Source: Epiperipatus broadwayi (taxonomy: Eukaryota; Onychophora; Udeonychophora; Euonychophora; Peripatidae). Taken from it: 64,000 nt of DNA. Made by a program: the position numbers and the translations under genes. The notes under the pieces are model-generated. The model searched no databases, was not told the origin of the DNA, and saw only the letters and a list, made by a program, of their open reading frames with translations. Positions 23,371-34,740 of the stretch are shown here, piece after piece (the stretch's first letter is position 1; the number at the start of each line of letters is the position of its first letter). Where the stretch lies: positions 3,417,738-3,481,737 of the forward strand of contig JAQFVV010006200.1 of NCBI GenBank assembly GCA_028023455.1, given 5' to 3'.

Positions 23371-25357
23371 GTATGATTTAAATGAAGAAAGACAAAATTA
23401 TCCCAGTTATATTTAAATAAATTGTTTATATGCCCTTCCAACTAGCTATACATGAAATAAATCTAAAATCATACAGAGCAATGAGATCTATCATTATAAT
23501 TTATTTTCAAGGTTGATATGACTAACTAATCGAATATATATCAGAAACAAAGGGAGTTCTATTAAGTCCAATATACACATCTATTATGTAAATTTATGTA
23601 TATCTAAACATATCAATGAATAATAATATGTGTAAGTGGCTTAAAGACTAAACAATAAGTGAAATATAAAGTTATCCTCTATTAAATTGTGAATTCAATT
23701 AATTTCTTAATGACTCTGGCATTAAAAGAAAAATAAGAATAAAATATTAATACTCTTTCAAATAAATTACAAAGGCATTACTTATAAAACAAATAGTACA
23801 TCCTTTATTTTTATATTAGGGTTTAATTTTAGGTAATATCAATGTTTTAAATACAAACCCAAATAGTAAATATACATATATACTTGCAATAAGTATATAT
23901 ATTAAATAGATAAAGACATATCTGTGCTTAACAAGTAGGTATTAATATAAATACAAATCCATATTTATATTTTTCAGATATTTAAAATAATAATAATAAA
24001 AAAATATTATATACAGCAAATATATATAAATTATTGTTTTGGTATGCATAAGAATCATTATATAAAGTAAAAAAAAAATGGAAATAAATTAATAATAAAA
24101 CAATTTTTATAATAAAAATTCGCGAATATAAATTTACTTATTAAAATATACATAACAACTCATATGCAACCCAAACTTATAAGCCATACTTTAAGATTTT
24201 AAATTACTTAAGTGTTAATTTTGACATCTGTTAAACATTTATTGCTGTTAGAAAACAAGACGCTTGAATTGAATATTTATAAAACGTTATATTTTTATAA
24301 TGAAAAATAAAAGTAAACAAAAATATCGATCTCAAAAATATATTTATATATCATTTATACATATAAAATTATTGACTACCTTTCAAAGTTCACTTGTTTA
24401 GTTTTCCTTCAAAAGTCAACTTATTCCATTGTTTTATTTCTTTATCCGTTTAATATTAGAATGCATTCTAGTTAAAGTGAAGAAACTATCACGTTAGAGA
24501 AAATTGTCAATTCTTGGATGTATGTATATTTTTATCCTTCTAAAATTTCTTTCCTTGAAAAATAAATAAATAAATTGAAATGTTGAATCCAATATATTAA
24601 TTCTAGTTACCTCCAGATTATTATTAGATTGACCATTGTAGATTCCAGATAGCTATATCAAATTTCGGCTTCAAACGCGATGAAATTCATGTGTTGAAAT
24701 TTTCTTAGTTTTTCTTTTTAAACTGCCTTGGAATAAATGAAAGAAAATGGTGCAGCCTCTTGGCTGCGATATATATATATTAGCCAGTCATGTTTATGTA
24801 TTGATTACAGAAATTTATCTTATTCCACTATTCTTAAGAATGGCAATTTCAAAGAAACAAAGTACAACAAATTTTTATCCTTTTGTTTGTTTAATCACTA
24901 TCCTAATAATAATGGCTTCTTTTTTGTTGTTGCTGTTGTTCCTCATGCTAGCAAATGCTGTTTTGAAAACCATTGTTACACATGTTTTATTTTAAACAAT
25001 TAACATTAAAAAAAAATAAAATATCAAGCATATATATAAAAAATATTAAATTGAAAATTTATTTGATAGCTGTAAAAATATACATAAATAATAATATTGC
25101 ATTTTTTTTAATAATCACTGCAAATAAAATAATTTTTTTATATAATCAACAATTTATATGTCTTCATTTATTTATAATAATTAAATATTCATAACGATGT
25201 ACCATCAACATATAAATAAAATAATAAATTCAAACAATAACTATACCTAATAACCATAAACAATAATAATACTTCATATATAAACATCAACTCAAAGAGA
25301 TTTTTTTTTTTTATAACAAATGACAATTTTTAAAATATAGACTTATCGATATTTACA
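22912..25357 (-). repeat. 3' LTR (left copy) of the minus-strand element
   Basis: 2446 bp, TG...CA ends. It differs from the right copy by scattered substitutions and small indels, for example ACATATTATGCTG here against ACATATGCTG there, and a 2-bp (TA)n length change near 24770. It directly abuts the candidate polypurine tract at 25358. The stretch 22912-23370 contains eight degenerate junction-like units (see separate entry). Short plus-strand frames near 24740-25000 encode hydrophobic peptides, but the frame is not kept between the two copies. Confidence 0.88.
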
Positions 25358-25374
25358 ATACCCCCTAATCCACC
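25358..25374 (-). other. Candidate polypurine tract
   Basis: The minus strand reads GGTGGATTAGGGGGTAT immediately before the LTR start TGTAAATATCGATAAG. The GGGGG run next to the LTR is where plus-strand DNA synthesis of an LTR element is primed. It is interrupted by TT, so it is an imperfect tract. Confidence 0.55.
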
Positions 25375-25568
25375 GAAAAAAAAAATGTCTTTGCAAATAA
25401 CTAATTAATTATGAGATATCGAAAAACTTCTCAAATTTGTAATCTTTCTAAGGACTAACATGGTTTAAAGAATATTATTTTTCTTATTAATAACCATATT
25501 CATTTATTTATATCTATCTTTCAGATCATCTAGATATTTGTCCAAGTTTTCTTTAAAAAAAAAAATAA

Positions 25569-27035
25569 TCAAAAGTGCCTTTTAAATTCTTCTTGAAAAG
25601 AATTTCCAGTATGTTGAACTCTGTGAAGAAGTTTGCTTTGATTTACAAGATTTTTATATAACGTTTTGGTATAATTCAATCGCTTTAGAATAATTTTGGG
25701 ATCAGCATCTAAAGATTTTGCTATGAACTCCTTAGATTCTGCATCTATATCCTTTACATAAATAGTAACTTGATCATAAGCACTAACATAATTCTTAATT
25801 TTATCAATAACAGTTGCTACTTTATCAGACAATCTATTATCTTTCATTTGAATATCATGATAAATATCATCGGCTTGAGCAAGTCTTTGATTTATTTCAC
25901 TTGTTCTATGTTCAATTAAAAACAATTCTCTGGGCAATTTTGAATGGTATTCATTCAAATTTTCCAAATAATCCTTTAAAAATCGCAAATCAGATGGATA
26001 TGATACAACTTCAACATTAAAGAACTCTTGAAAATCATTTTGTTTTACACCATTAATATTATCCTATTCTATATTAATTCTTTTCAGTTTAACTTTAGAT
26101 TTACTTAAATTTCTTGTTTCATTTATATTTTTTTGCGGAAAATCTCCATTAAGCACATCACCACATATTATTTTAAATTTAATTTTGGCTTTGCCAATTT
26201 CTTTTTCCTTATCAATCATTCTTCTACCAAGATTCATATCAACTATCTTTTTACTCAATCTTTTAAATTTTACCTTTGCTTTCCCTACATCTCTTTCCTT
26301 GTCAATATTCTCTCTAAGAAAATCAATATTATTTATCATTCCATCTATAACTTTAAGTCTAACTTTGGCTTTACCTACTTTCATCCTTCTATTACAATTT
26401 TCATAAAGAAAATTCTCTTTAGGTTTCTTTACCTTCTTATTCCTCTCAAATTTCAATAAGATATATCTTACCAACTTTGTCCTGCTGGGATACTTATAAA
26501 ATAAGTCATTTCTATTGCAACAATGGTACAAATTCTCATTCAAATACTTATTCTCTAATATATCTAAAAATATGCTTTCTTTGTACCACACAAAATTACC
26601 ATGATACTGTTCTTTATATTGACTTTGATAAACACATTCTGTTCTTTCTAGTAATTTTTGAGAGTTAATTTTAATCTTTTCTGGTGAACTTAATTCAACT
26701 TCTAAAGTTTGAACACCTTCATTCATTTTATTATCATGCATTTTTATTTCTCTTAACTCTAGAGTACTATTGTCTAACCATTGAAAACCTAACTGTCCAA
26801 TTTCTAAATTCTCAACAGTGTCCTTTAATCTTTCACAACTTAATTCTACTTCTTCTGATTGCTTTTGTGAATTTAATTTTATTTCTAAGGATTTATCAAC
26901 TATTTTAACACACTCTTCATTTTCATTAATATTTTCACTAGTCATGTCTATGGGTTCTTTATATTCTTCCATTTTTTCATCAAATTTTATTTCTACTCTC
27001 CCAACACTATTATCTACCAGAGATTTTAATTCATT
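25569..27035 (-). pseudogene. Unrecognised element ORF with 30-aa repeats, one amber
   Basis: A minus-strand reading frame runs from about 27035 to 25569. Its first ATG is at 26972, and only one stop breaks it, TAG at 26064-26066. From that ATG there are 302 codons before the stop and 164 sense codons after it in the same frame. Residues 1-110 are acidic and Leu/Glu/Lys-rich, probably helical. Residues 199-228, 229-258 and 259-288 are three 30-residue repeats starting (V/I)GKAK(V/I) and mostly ending in an acidic DKE-like stretch. A partial fourth starts at 289 and a weak earlier one at ~168. The part after the stop (IEHRTSEINQRLAQADDIYH, KDIDAESKEFIAKSLDADPK) looks all-helical. I recognise no enzymatic motif, zinc knuckle or membrane segment. 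It directly precedes the polypurine tract. It could be a gag-derived structural protein or a captured gene; the function is unknown. Confidence 0.6.
26067..26378 (-). repeat. 90-bp (30-residue) in-frame tandem repeats
   Basis: Three and a half units encode (V/I)GKAK(V/I)xxKxx...R..I(D/N)xxxx: VGKAKVRLKVIDGMI, VGKAKVKFKRLSKKI, IGKAKIKFKIICGDV, LSKSKVKLKRINIE. The exact 30-residue period and the conserved basic GKAK core show in-frame amplification. Upstream to ~26471, the segment with NFLYENCNRRMK aligns loosely with DFLRENIDKERD and may be an older unit. Confidence 0.85.
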
Positions 27036-27304
27036 TTTAATTCCCTAGAAAGTTTATTAGAATTGACTTTCATCTCAGTTCTAAGTTCCTCTTTTAGTTC
27101 ATCAGAGTTAGCTTTTAAACTAGTCTCTAGTTTCTGGGAAAGTTCATCAGAATTTGTTTTTAATCTAGATTCTAGTTCATCATATTTGGTATTTAATCTA
27201 GACTCTAGTCTCTCATAATTTGTTTTTATCTCAGCTCTAAATTTTTCCATAAAATCTTTTAAATCAAAATCACCACTAACTGGCATTTCACTACTGTTGT
27301 CCAT
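27026..27304 (-). CDS. Coiled-coil gag-like ORF of the LTR element
   Basis: A 92-residue frame starting with a clear ATG (MDNSSEMPVSGDFDLKDF) is the first ORF after the element's leader, which is the gag position. From residue ~15 onward it is a run of short repeats: ERLESRLNTKYDELESRLKT, SDELSQKLETSLKANSDELK. These have hydrophobic residues at heptad spacing, i.e. a long parallel coiled coil. It ends at TAA (27026-27028), but the next frame continues with ELKSLVDNSVGRVEIKF directly into the downstream ORF. One frame change near 27030 thus separates what was probably a single protein. No obvious slippery heptamer is seen there, so mutation is likelier than programmed frameshifting. Coiled-coil N-termini of this sort occur in some gypsy-type Gag proteins, a general family comparison. 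Confidence 0.6.
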   Translation of the reverse strand: MDNSSEMPVSGDFDLKDFMEKFRAEIKTNYERLESRLNTKYDELESRLKTNSDELSQKLETSLKANSDELKEELRTEMKVNSNKLSRELKMN

Positions 27305-27368
27305 TATTATTAGAACTACAATATTATATACTCATAAAAAAATCTAAAATATATATATATATATTTCT

Positions 27369-27379
27369 ATATAGTAATT
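27369..27379 (+). repeat. RTE target-site duplication, left
   Basis: ATATAGTAATT, matched exactly at 30664-30674. Confidence 0.9.
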
Positions 27380-30300
27380 GGCTGCAGAAAGGAGTTTGCT
27401 ATTAACTGAAAGGAGACCCTTTGATTCCTCTTGGAGGCCTTAAAGGAACCGAGCAGGGCAAATTCCTAATGTCCACTCCATACGTTCTTGTCGTTGCAGC
27501 TGTTATTACTATGTGATTATTCATATAGTATACGAACATGGATGGGCTGCTCACCAACCCACATTAGCCAGCGTCGTGAGTTTATTGGCTTTTTACCTCT
27601 GAGTTTAAGATCAAGAAACACCGTGGTCTTTCTTCTCAGTGCCTGATAAGGCAGAATGAATGTTTGTGTTAATGATAAATATTTTTCCAATACATATATA
27701 CAATTATGACAGACAAAAATAAAGCATGGCCCTTATTCCCAGGAGGCTGTAAAGTCATCAACCAAGGCAGCGGTTGGTGGCCGAAGGTGGAGGGTGCTAA
27801 GAATTCCCTGATTGCGGACCCAGGCTGCCATTTGATGACGACTTTATTTAGGTACTTACAACTGCAGATCACTTTCAAGTGAAGGAAGATTGCAAGAATT
27901 AGAAGAAGAACTGTCTTATATTAAATGGGACATTATTGGACTTTGTGAAGTTAGAAGAAAAGGAGAAGAAACAATTGATTTAAAAAGTGGACATATACTC
28001 TATTATAAAGGCACACATATTGGAAATACAAGTGGAGTAGGATTCATTATAAATAAAAAGTGGAAGAACAATATTGTGGAGATTGATGGTGTATCGGACA
28101 GAGTGGCAAGATTAGTTATACAACTTAATAGCAGATACCAAATGCAGATAATTCAGGTTTATGCCCCAACAAGTTCTCATAGTGATGAAGTAGTAGAAGA
28201 TTTTTATATGGATGTACAAAAGGCTTTTGATCAGAGTAAACAACATTTTAAAATTGTTATGGGAGACTTTAATGCTAGAATTGGTAGACAAATGAAAGAT
28301 GAAATTGCTGTAGGTAATTTTGGTTATGGTAATAGAAATGAGAGAGGACATAGACTTGTGGAGTTTGCAGAAAAAGAAAAACTATATTATGAATTCATTT
28401 TTTGAGAAAAATGTTAAAAGGAAATGGACATGGAAGCATCCAAATGAAGGTACAGCAGAACTGGATTATATTTTGACTAACAGAAAATACATATTTCAAG
28501 ATTGTAATGTTCTTAATAAATTTAACACAAGAAGTGATCATCGATTAGTAAGGTGTAAATTACGTGTTAATGTAAAACTAGAGAGACAAAAATTATTAAG
28601 AAAAACAATATTTACAGTTGATATTCCTAATCTTCAGAAACATTCTAATGAATTTAAATTAGAACTTACAAATAGGTTTCAAGTGTTAGGAGATTTTGAA
28701 CATGATTCAGATTTGAATGAAATTAATATGAAAATAACTGATACCCTTTTAAAAACTGCAACAAACATAGCTGATAGAAAAAAGCAGCAATTGACTAATA
28801 AAATTTCTACTGAGACTAAAGAATTTATGAAGAAAAGAAGGAATATGAAGATATACAAAAATGATGTATTAAAAAGAATTGAATATCTCGAATTTTGTAA
28901 AATGGTACGGAAAAGAGTTGAAAATGATATAAGAAAGTATAACTGTGAAATAGCAAGGAAAGCTGTAGAAGAAAATAAAAGTCTCAAAAATGTTAAACAA
29001 CATTTTGGTATTGGTAGGAAATTTATATCTGCAATAAGAAAAAAAGATGGAATTATTACTAAAAAGAGAGGTGACATCATGAAATTGGTAGAAGATTTTT
29101 ATCAAGAATTATATAGTAATAAAGAACAAGTACCTCATATCTATTACATCTTCCGAATTGCCCAGAATTTTAAATGAAGAAGTGAGACATGCAATTAAGT
29201 GTATGAAGAAAGGAAAGGCTCCAGGAAATGATGGAATTATAATTGATATATTAAAAGAAGCAGGTGAAGAAATAGAAATAATTTTAGCAAAGTTATATAC
29301 CAAATGTCTAAATGATAAAGATGTACCGGAAGATTGGAAGAATGCAGTAATAATATTAATATTTAAAAAAGGTGATAAAGAAGATATTAGAAATTACAGA
29401 CCTATCAGCCTTTTATCAGTTTTATATAAAATTTTTACCAAGATAATTACAACTCATCTACAGAGAACTTTGGATTTCCACCAACCAAGAGAACAAGCTG
29501 GATTTAAAAGTGGTTTTAGTACAATAGATCATATCCAGGTATTGAGAGAAGTCATAGAAAGGACAAACGAATATGAGTTGTCATTAAGTTTTGGATTTGT
29601 AGATTATGAAAAGGCATTCGATTCTATACACATTTCTTCAGTGATTAAAGCATTGGATCATCAAGGTATAGATCCAGGATATTGTCATATTTTAAAGAAT
29701 ATTTATAAAAATGCAACAGCAACAATTAGATTACATAATGATACTGGAAAAATCAACATTGAGAAAGGTGTAAGACAAGGTGACTCCATATCTCCAAAAC
29801 TCTTTACAGCAGTGCTGCAAGAAGTATTTTGTGGATTAAAATGGGAAACTAAAGGCGTGAAAGTAAATGGAGAGTATTTAAGTCATTTAGATTTCGCAGA
29901 TGATGTAGTTGTTTTTGCAAATAATGCCTCAGAGCTGCAGGAAATGTTGCAGGAGTTATCAGATGAAAGTAGGACTAAAGATAAATGTTAAAAAGACTAA
30001 AGTAATGTTTAATCGATTTGCTCAAAATATGAAAATAAAGATTGATTATGAAGAATTAGAAGAAGTTAACAGTTACAAATACCTTGGTCAGATTATTAAT
30101 ACAGATGGAAACATAATGGAGGAAATTAATCATAGAATTAAACTTGGTTGGAGTGCTTTTGGTAGAAATAACTTGATACTAAAAGGAAATATGCCTATGT
30201 GTTTGAAAAGGATGGTTTTTAACAAATGTGTTTTACCAGTTCTTACTTATGGATCTGAGACTTGGACACTTAATAGAAGAGCAATACAGAGACTTCAGAC

Positions 30301-30663
30301 CACTCAAAGGAGTATGGAGAGATGTATGTTGGGAGTAACAAGAAAAGATCGAAAACGCAATGTATGGGTAAGACAACAAACAGGTGTTACTGACCTTATT
30401 GAAAAAATTAAAACATTGAAATGGAGTTGGGCTGGACATATTGCTAGAAGAGATGATAATAGATGGACAATTGAAATTTTAAACTGGATTCCAAGAGATT
30501 GTAAAAGACCTAGAAAGAGACCACATGTGAGATGGATGGATGAAATAATAAAATGTGCAGGGGTGTTGTGGAGAAGAGAAGCTAAAGATCGGAGAAGATG
30601 GATTAAACTTGGAGAGACCTTCATCCTGCAGTGGATTGATAATGGTTGATGATGATGATGATG
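27380..30663 (+). mobile_element. Full-length RTE retrotransposon (3284 bp)
   Basis: A complete non-LTR element inserted, opposite in orientation, into the leader of the LTR element. It begins GGCTGCAGAAAGGAG, has a ~460-bp, comparatively G+C-rich 5' untranslated region, one long endonuclease/reverse-transcriptase ORF (now broken), and ends in GATGATGATGATGAT, the short-repeat tail characteristic of RTE elements. An exact 11-bp duplication (ATATAGTAATT) flanks it. It is the source-type for the truncated copy at 5572-6622 and the older fragment at 56820-57210. Frameshifts make this copy inactive, but the intact TSD and near-identity to the 5.6-kb copy mark the family as recently mobile. Confidence 0.92.
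27839..30649 (+). pseudogene. RTE endonuclease-reverse transcriptase, frameshifted
   Basis: Three breaks split one protein. Segment 1 (27839-28405), apurinic-type endonuclease: GTYNCRSLSS, DIIGLCEVRRKGEE, VYAPTSS and the catalytic VMGDFNARIG. Segment 2 (~28375-29150): continues with MNSFFEKNVKRKWTW, the endonuclease motifs LDYILTN and RSDHRLVRCKL, then a Lys-rich linker. Segment 3 (29158-29991), reverse transcriptase: KGKAPGNDGI, NYRPISLLSVLYKI, FVDYEKAFDSI, GVRQGDSISP and the catalytic FADD in LDFADDVVVFA. Segment 4 (to 30649): YKYLGQIINTDGN, LTYGSETWTL and the C-terminal RPRKRPHVRWMDE block. Breaks lie near 28385 (about one base), near 29150, and at about 29970. At the last, 8 bp present in the 5.6-kb copy are missing between two GTAG words. 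The protein would nick target DNA and copy element RNA at that nick. No ATG is seen between the upstream TGA (27836-27838) and the endonuclease start, so the true start is unclear. Confidence 0.9.
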
Positions 30664-30674
30664 ATATAGTAATT
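30664..30674 (+). repeat. RTE target-site duplication, right
   Basis: ATATAGTAATT, an exact copy of 27369-27379, directly after the GAT-repeat tail. Confidence 0.9.
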
Positions 30675-32272
30675 ACCACAGATCAAGGGCTCACCATCTC
30701 CAATCATTATCCCAACAAGCAATTACTCAACTAAGCAAAGTACAAGCCTTTTAATTTTATTATTCATAGTAGCTATCTGACAATCTAAATTTCAGTTGTT
30801 TGAACTCATGAACTTCTTGGCTTAAAAAAAATCTGATCTATCACTATAACATCAACAAATTTCTCTAAAATTTATATATATGTAGAGAGTAACAACTGAT
30901 ATCACTAAATAACATTTATTTATATTTAATGATAATAAATATTCTATACTTATACCATATTGAAATGTGGAAACTTCATATCAAATTCAATATAACCTTG
31001 AAATATTTAAAATACAACTAAATGTTCACATGCCTTAAAAATAACTAATTTGATAATATAGTGAGACAACTTTCTCATTCAAAATAATGGTAGTTAAATA
31101 TAAAATGCTTAAATTGATGCCTATAAATTTTCTGGACTTTGAAACTTAATACCATTCTTTATATACATAAAAAAAATCAACTTCACTAATTATTAACTTT
31201 TGTGCCCGAAATATTTTACTAAAATTGTACTAATTCAATTTATTATCAACAAACATTCACTAACTGAACTTCATGTTTAGAGGTCACTTATAGTGGAAAA
31301 TATAACATTGATATGCTTGTTTTCAAACCCTATAAATAATGTAGTAGATTATTTGTTACCAACAATAATCAATTAACCAAGCCCTTAAGTTTGGTGCTAT
31401 ATATTTAGGTTATATACTTATCTATTCCTCCAAAGATCCGACAGATACTGACAGCCAAAAGATTGATTAGCACTTCACAACTTTGATATAGATAAAAGAA
31501 TTCAATCACTACTCCTAAAGCATACAATGTTTCATGAACACTTAGATGATTATCACATTTCATTCTATCCAAGCTACTACAACCCATAATAATTTTCTGA
31601 AAACACTATTACACTGCCCTGCTTACATCCAAGTCTTAGGGGCTATTATTTATAAAATATTTCCTTGCTCATCTTTGGGAGTCTTAGAGGCAAATATTAT
31701 ACATATATCAAAAATAATTATACCTTACTCTCTCTGGAGTTTTAGAGGTAAAATCATGGCAGGACTACTGTTAACTGCTTCATGATAAATAATAATAAAC
31801 ATCAAAATTTGGGTTGGAGCAGTAAATGAGATCAATCAATCACAAGTGACATGAATGCATCACATCCTCAAGACAATGACAAAAATTCCCCATCCAACAT
31901 CAATACTTGCAACAGAACCAACCAAACTCCAACAATCAAATATCCAATCTAACCCTCAAAATTATAGATTTTCTACAACATAAACTTTCTAAATATGGAC
32001 AAAATTATTACGCTATAATTTAACACCATCAATATAATTTTTAAATTGAAATTAAACTGCTTCATGACTATATCTTTCATCATTAAAAAAAATACAATAA
32101 CAGTAACAATCACCATTTAAACATAAGGCCAAAATATTTCCATTTATATAAAAAAAATTAAACACACAAAAATGCTTCTCTTTCTTTAAACTATACATCT
32201 CATATCAATATATATATACTACACATCTCTCAGGTATGTGGGGTATTTCAAGTCCTAATTAGCTTATTTCGT
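30675..32272 (-). other. Leader region of the LTR element
   Basis: About 1.6 kb between the primer-binding site and the RTE insertion. It holds no convincing ORF on either strand; the 60-79-codon frames around 31405-31785 lack any domain. At 31369-31400 it contains TTAACCAAGCCCTTAAGTTTGGTG, a relative of the spacer word seen inside the LTR arrays (TTAACCAAGCCCCTAACTTTG near 23054). Leader and LTR thus share ancestry in part. Confidence 0.55.
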
Positions 32273-32290
32273 GCCCCATGTTGGGCGCCA
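32273..32290 (-). other. Primer-binding site
   Basis: On the minus strand TGGCGCCCAACATGGGGC begins two bases after the LTR end CATTACA. It would pair with the 3' end of a host tRNA to prime minus-strand DNA synthesis. TGGCGCCC is the start used by Lys-type sites in many retroelements, but the following bases differ from the classical one, so the exact tRNA is not assigned. Confidence 0.8.
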
Positions 32291-32292
32291 AA

Positions 32293-34735
32293 TGTAATGG
32301 AACATACTTGCTGCATTCCATTTAAATTGAAGAAAGAAGGCCCCAAACATTGGGAAAGCCAAATATAATGGAATGTATCTTTATATGATCTCAAATGAAA
32401 ATAAATATGTGAACTTTTGCAACAATAATCATTAGTTAACCAAGCCCCTAACTTTGATACACCAAATGTAATGAATAATTAAATGAACATATGCTGACCA
32501 CGTTGTGGCGTCCAAATGTAATGGAATATACTTTTACTCCATTATACCAATCATCAGTTAACTGGGACCAACAGTTTGTGGTGCCAAATGTAATGGACAA
32601 TATATCATATAAACATATACCTCAAATGTAATGGAACATCAATATATGAGAAGAAAATAATGCTTCAAACATTGGATGATAAACGTAATGGAATATATAT
32701 AATCTAAATGAATCCAATTGTTGAGAAAGCCTAATATAATAGATTGTATGATTTAAATGAAGAAAGACAAAATTATCCCAGTTATATTTAAATAAATTGT
32801 TTATATGCCCTTCCAACTAGCTATACATGAAATAAATCTAAAATCATACAGAGCAATGAGATCTATCATTATAATTTATTTTCAAGGTTGATATGACTAA
32901 CTAATCAAATATATATCAGAAACAAAGGGAATTCTATTAAATCCAATATACACATCTATTATGTAAATTTATGTATATCTAAACATATCAATGAATAATA
33001 ATATGTGTAAGTGGCCTAAAGACTAAACAATAAGTGAAATATGAAGTTATCCTCTATTAAATTGTGAATTCAATTAATTTCATAATGACTCTGGCATTAA
33101 AAGAAAAATAAGAATAAAATATTAATACTCTTTCAAATAAATTACAAAGGCATTACTTATAAAACAAATAGTACATTCTTTATTTTTATATTAGGGTTTA
33201 ATTTTAGGTAATATCAATGTTTTAAATACAAACCCAAATAGTAAATATACATATAAACTTGCAATAAGTATATATATTAAATAGATAAAGACATATCTGT
33301 GCTTAACAAGTAGGTATTAATATAAATACAAATCCATATTTATATTTTTCAGATATTTAAAATAATAATAAAATAAAAAAAATTATATACAGCAAATATA
33401 TATAAATTATTGTTTTGGTATGCATAAGAATCATTATATAAAGTTAAAAAAAAAAAAGGAAATAAATTAATAATAAAACAATTTTTATAATAAAAATTCG
33501 TGAATATAAATTTACTTATTAAAATATACATAACAACTCATATGCAACCCAAACTTATAAGCCATACTTTAAGATTTTAAATTACTTAAGTGTTAATTTT
33601 GACACCTGTTAAACATTTATTGCTGTTAGAAAACAAGACGCTTGAATTGAATATTTATAAAACGTTATATTTTTATAATGAAAAATAAAAGTAAACAAAA
33701 ATATCGATCTCAAAAATATATTTATATATCATTTATATATATAAAATTATTGACTACCTTTCAAAGTTCACTTGTTTAGTTTTCCTTCAAAAGTCAACTT
33801 ATTCCATTGTTTTATTTCTTTATCCGTTTAATATTAGAATGCATTCTAGTTAAAGTGAAGAAACTATCACGTTAGAGAAAATTGTCAATTCATGGATGTA
33901 TGTATATTTTTATCCTTCTAAAATTTCTTTCCTTGAAAAATAAATAAATAAATTGAAATGTTGAATCCAATATATTAATTCTAGTTACCTCCAGATTATT
34001 ATTAGATTGACCATTATAGATTCCAGATAGCTATGTCAAATTTCGGCTTCAAACGCGATGAAATTCATGTGTTGAAATTTTCTTAGTTTTTCTTTTTAAA
34101 CTGCCTTGGAATAAATGAAAGAAAATGGTGCAGCCTCTTGGCTGCGATATATATATTAGCCAGTCATGTTTATGTATTGATTACAGAAATTTATCTTATT
34201 CCACTATTCTCAAGAATGGCAATTTCAAAGAAACAAAGTACAACAAATTTATATCCTTTTGTTTGTTTAATCACTATCCTAATAATAATGGCTTCTTTTT
34301 TGTTGTTGCTGTTGTTCCACGTGCTAGCAAATGCTGTTTTGAAAACCATTGTTACACATGTTTTATTTTAAACAATTAACATTAAAAAAAAAAAAAATAT
34401 CAAGCATATATATAAAAAATATTAAATTGAAAATTTATTTGACAGCTTTAAAAATATACATAAATAATAATATTGCATTTTTTTAATAATCACTGCAAAT
34501 AAAATAATTTTTTTATATAATCAACAATTTATATGTCTTCATTTATTTATAATAATTAAATATTCATAACGATGTACCATCAACATATAAATAAAATAAT
34601 AACTTCAAACAATAACTATACTTAATAACCATAAACAATAATAATGCTTCATGTATAAACATCAACTCAAAGAGATTTTTTTTTTTTATAACAAATGATA
34701 ATTTTTAAAATATAGATAGACTTATCGATATTTAC
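32293..34735 (-). repeat. 5' LTR (right copy) of the minus-strand element
   Basis: 2443 bp, matching 22912-25357 along its whole length. It should contain the promoter for minus-strand transcription toward lower coordinates. The outer end reads ATTTAC|TATAT, where the left copy has ATTTACA, so the terminal base is lost or changed. The junction-like array occupies 32293-32750. Confidence 0.88.
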
Positions 34736-34740
34736 TATAT

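Larger units (their letters stand above)
22912..34735 (-). mobile_element. Complete LTR retroelement, pol-less, with nested RTE
   Basis: Two near-identical direct repeats (22912-25357 and 32293-34735) bound an internal region read on the minus strand. On the plus strand the repeats run TGTAATGG...ATTTACA, i.e. TG...CA ends. A primer-binding site lies two bases from the right repeat, and a G-rich candidate polypurine stretch (GGTGGATTAGGGGGTAT on the minus strand) touches the left one. The pentamer TATAT occurs at both outer flanks (22907-22911 and 34736-34740), but the flanks are low-complexity TA, and the right terminus seems to lack its last base. Without the RTE insertion the internal region is only ~3.6 kb. 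Two minus-strand ORFs fill its 3' half, and I found no protease, reverse transcriptase or integrase motifs. It therefore looks non-autonomous and would need enzymes from a relative. The high similarity of the LTRs argues for a fairly recent insertion. Confidence 0.85.

Noticed and set aside
24737-25003. Plus-strand ORF with a hydrophobic segment inside the LTR, present in both LTR copies
   Set aside because: A 2-bp difference in a TA run shifts the frame between the two copies, so the protein is not conserved. It is antisense to the element.
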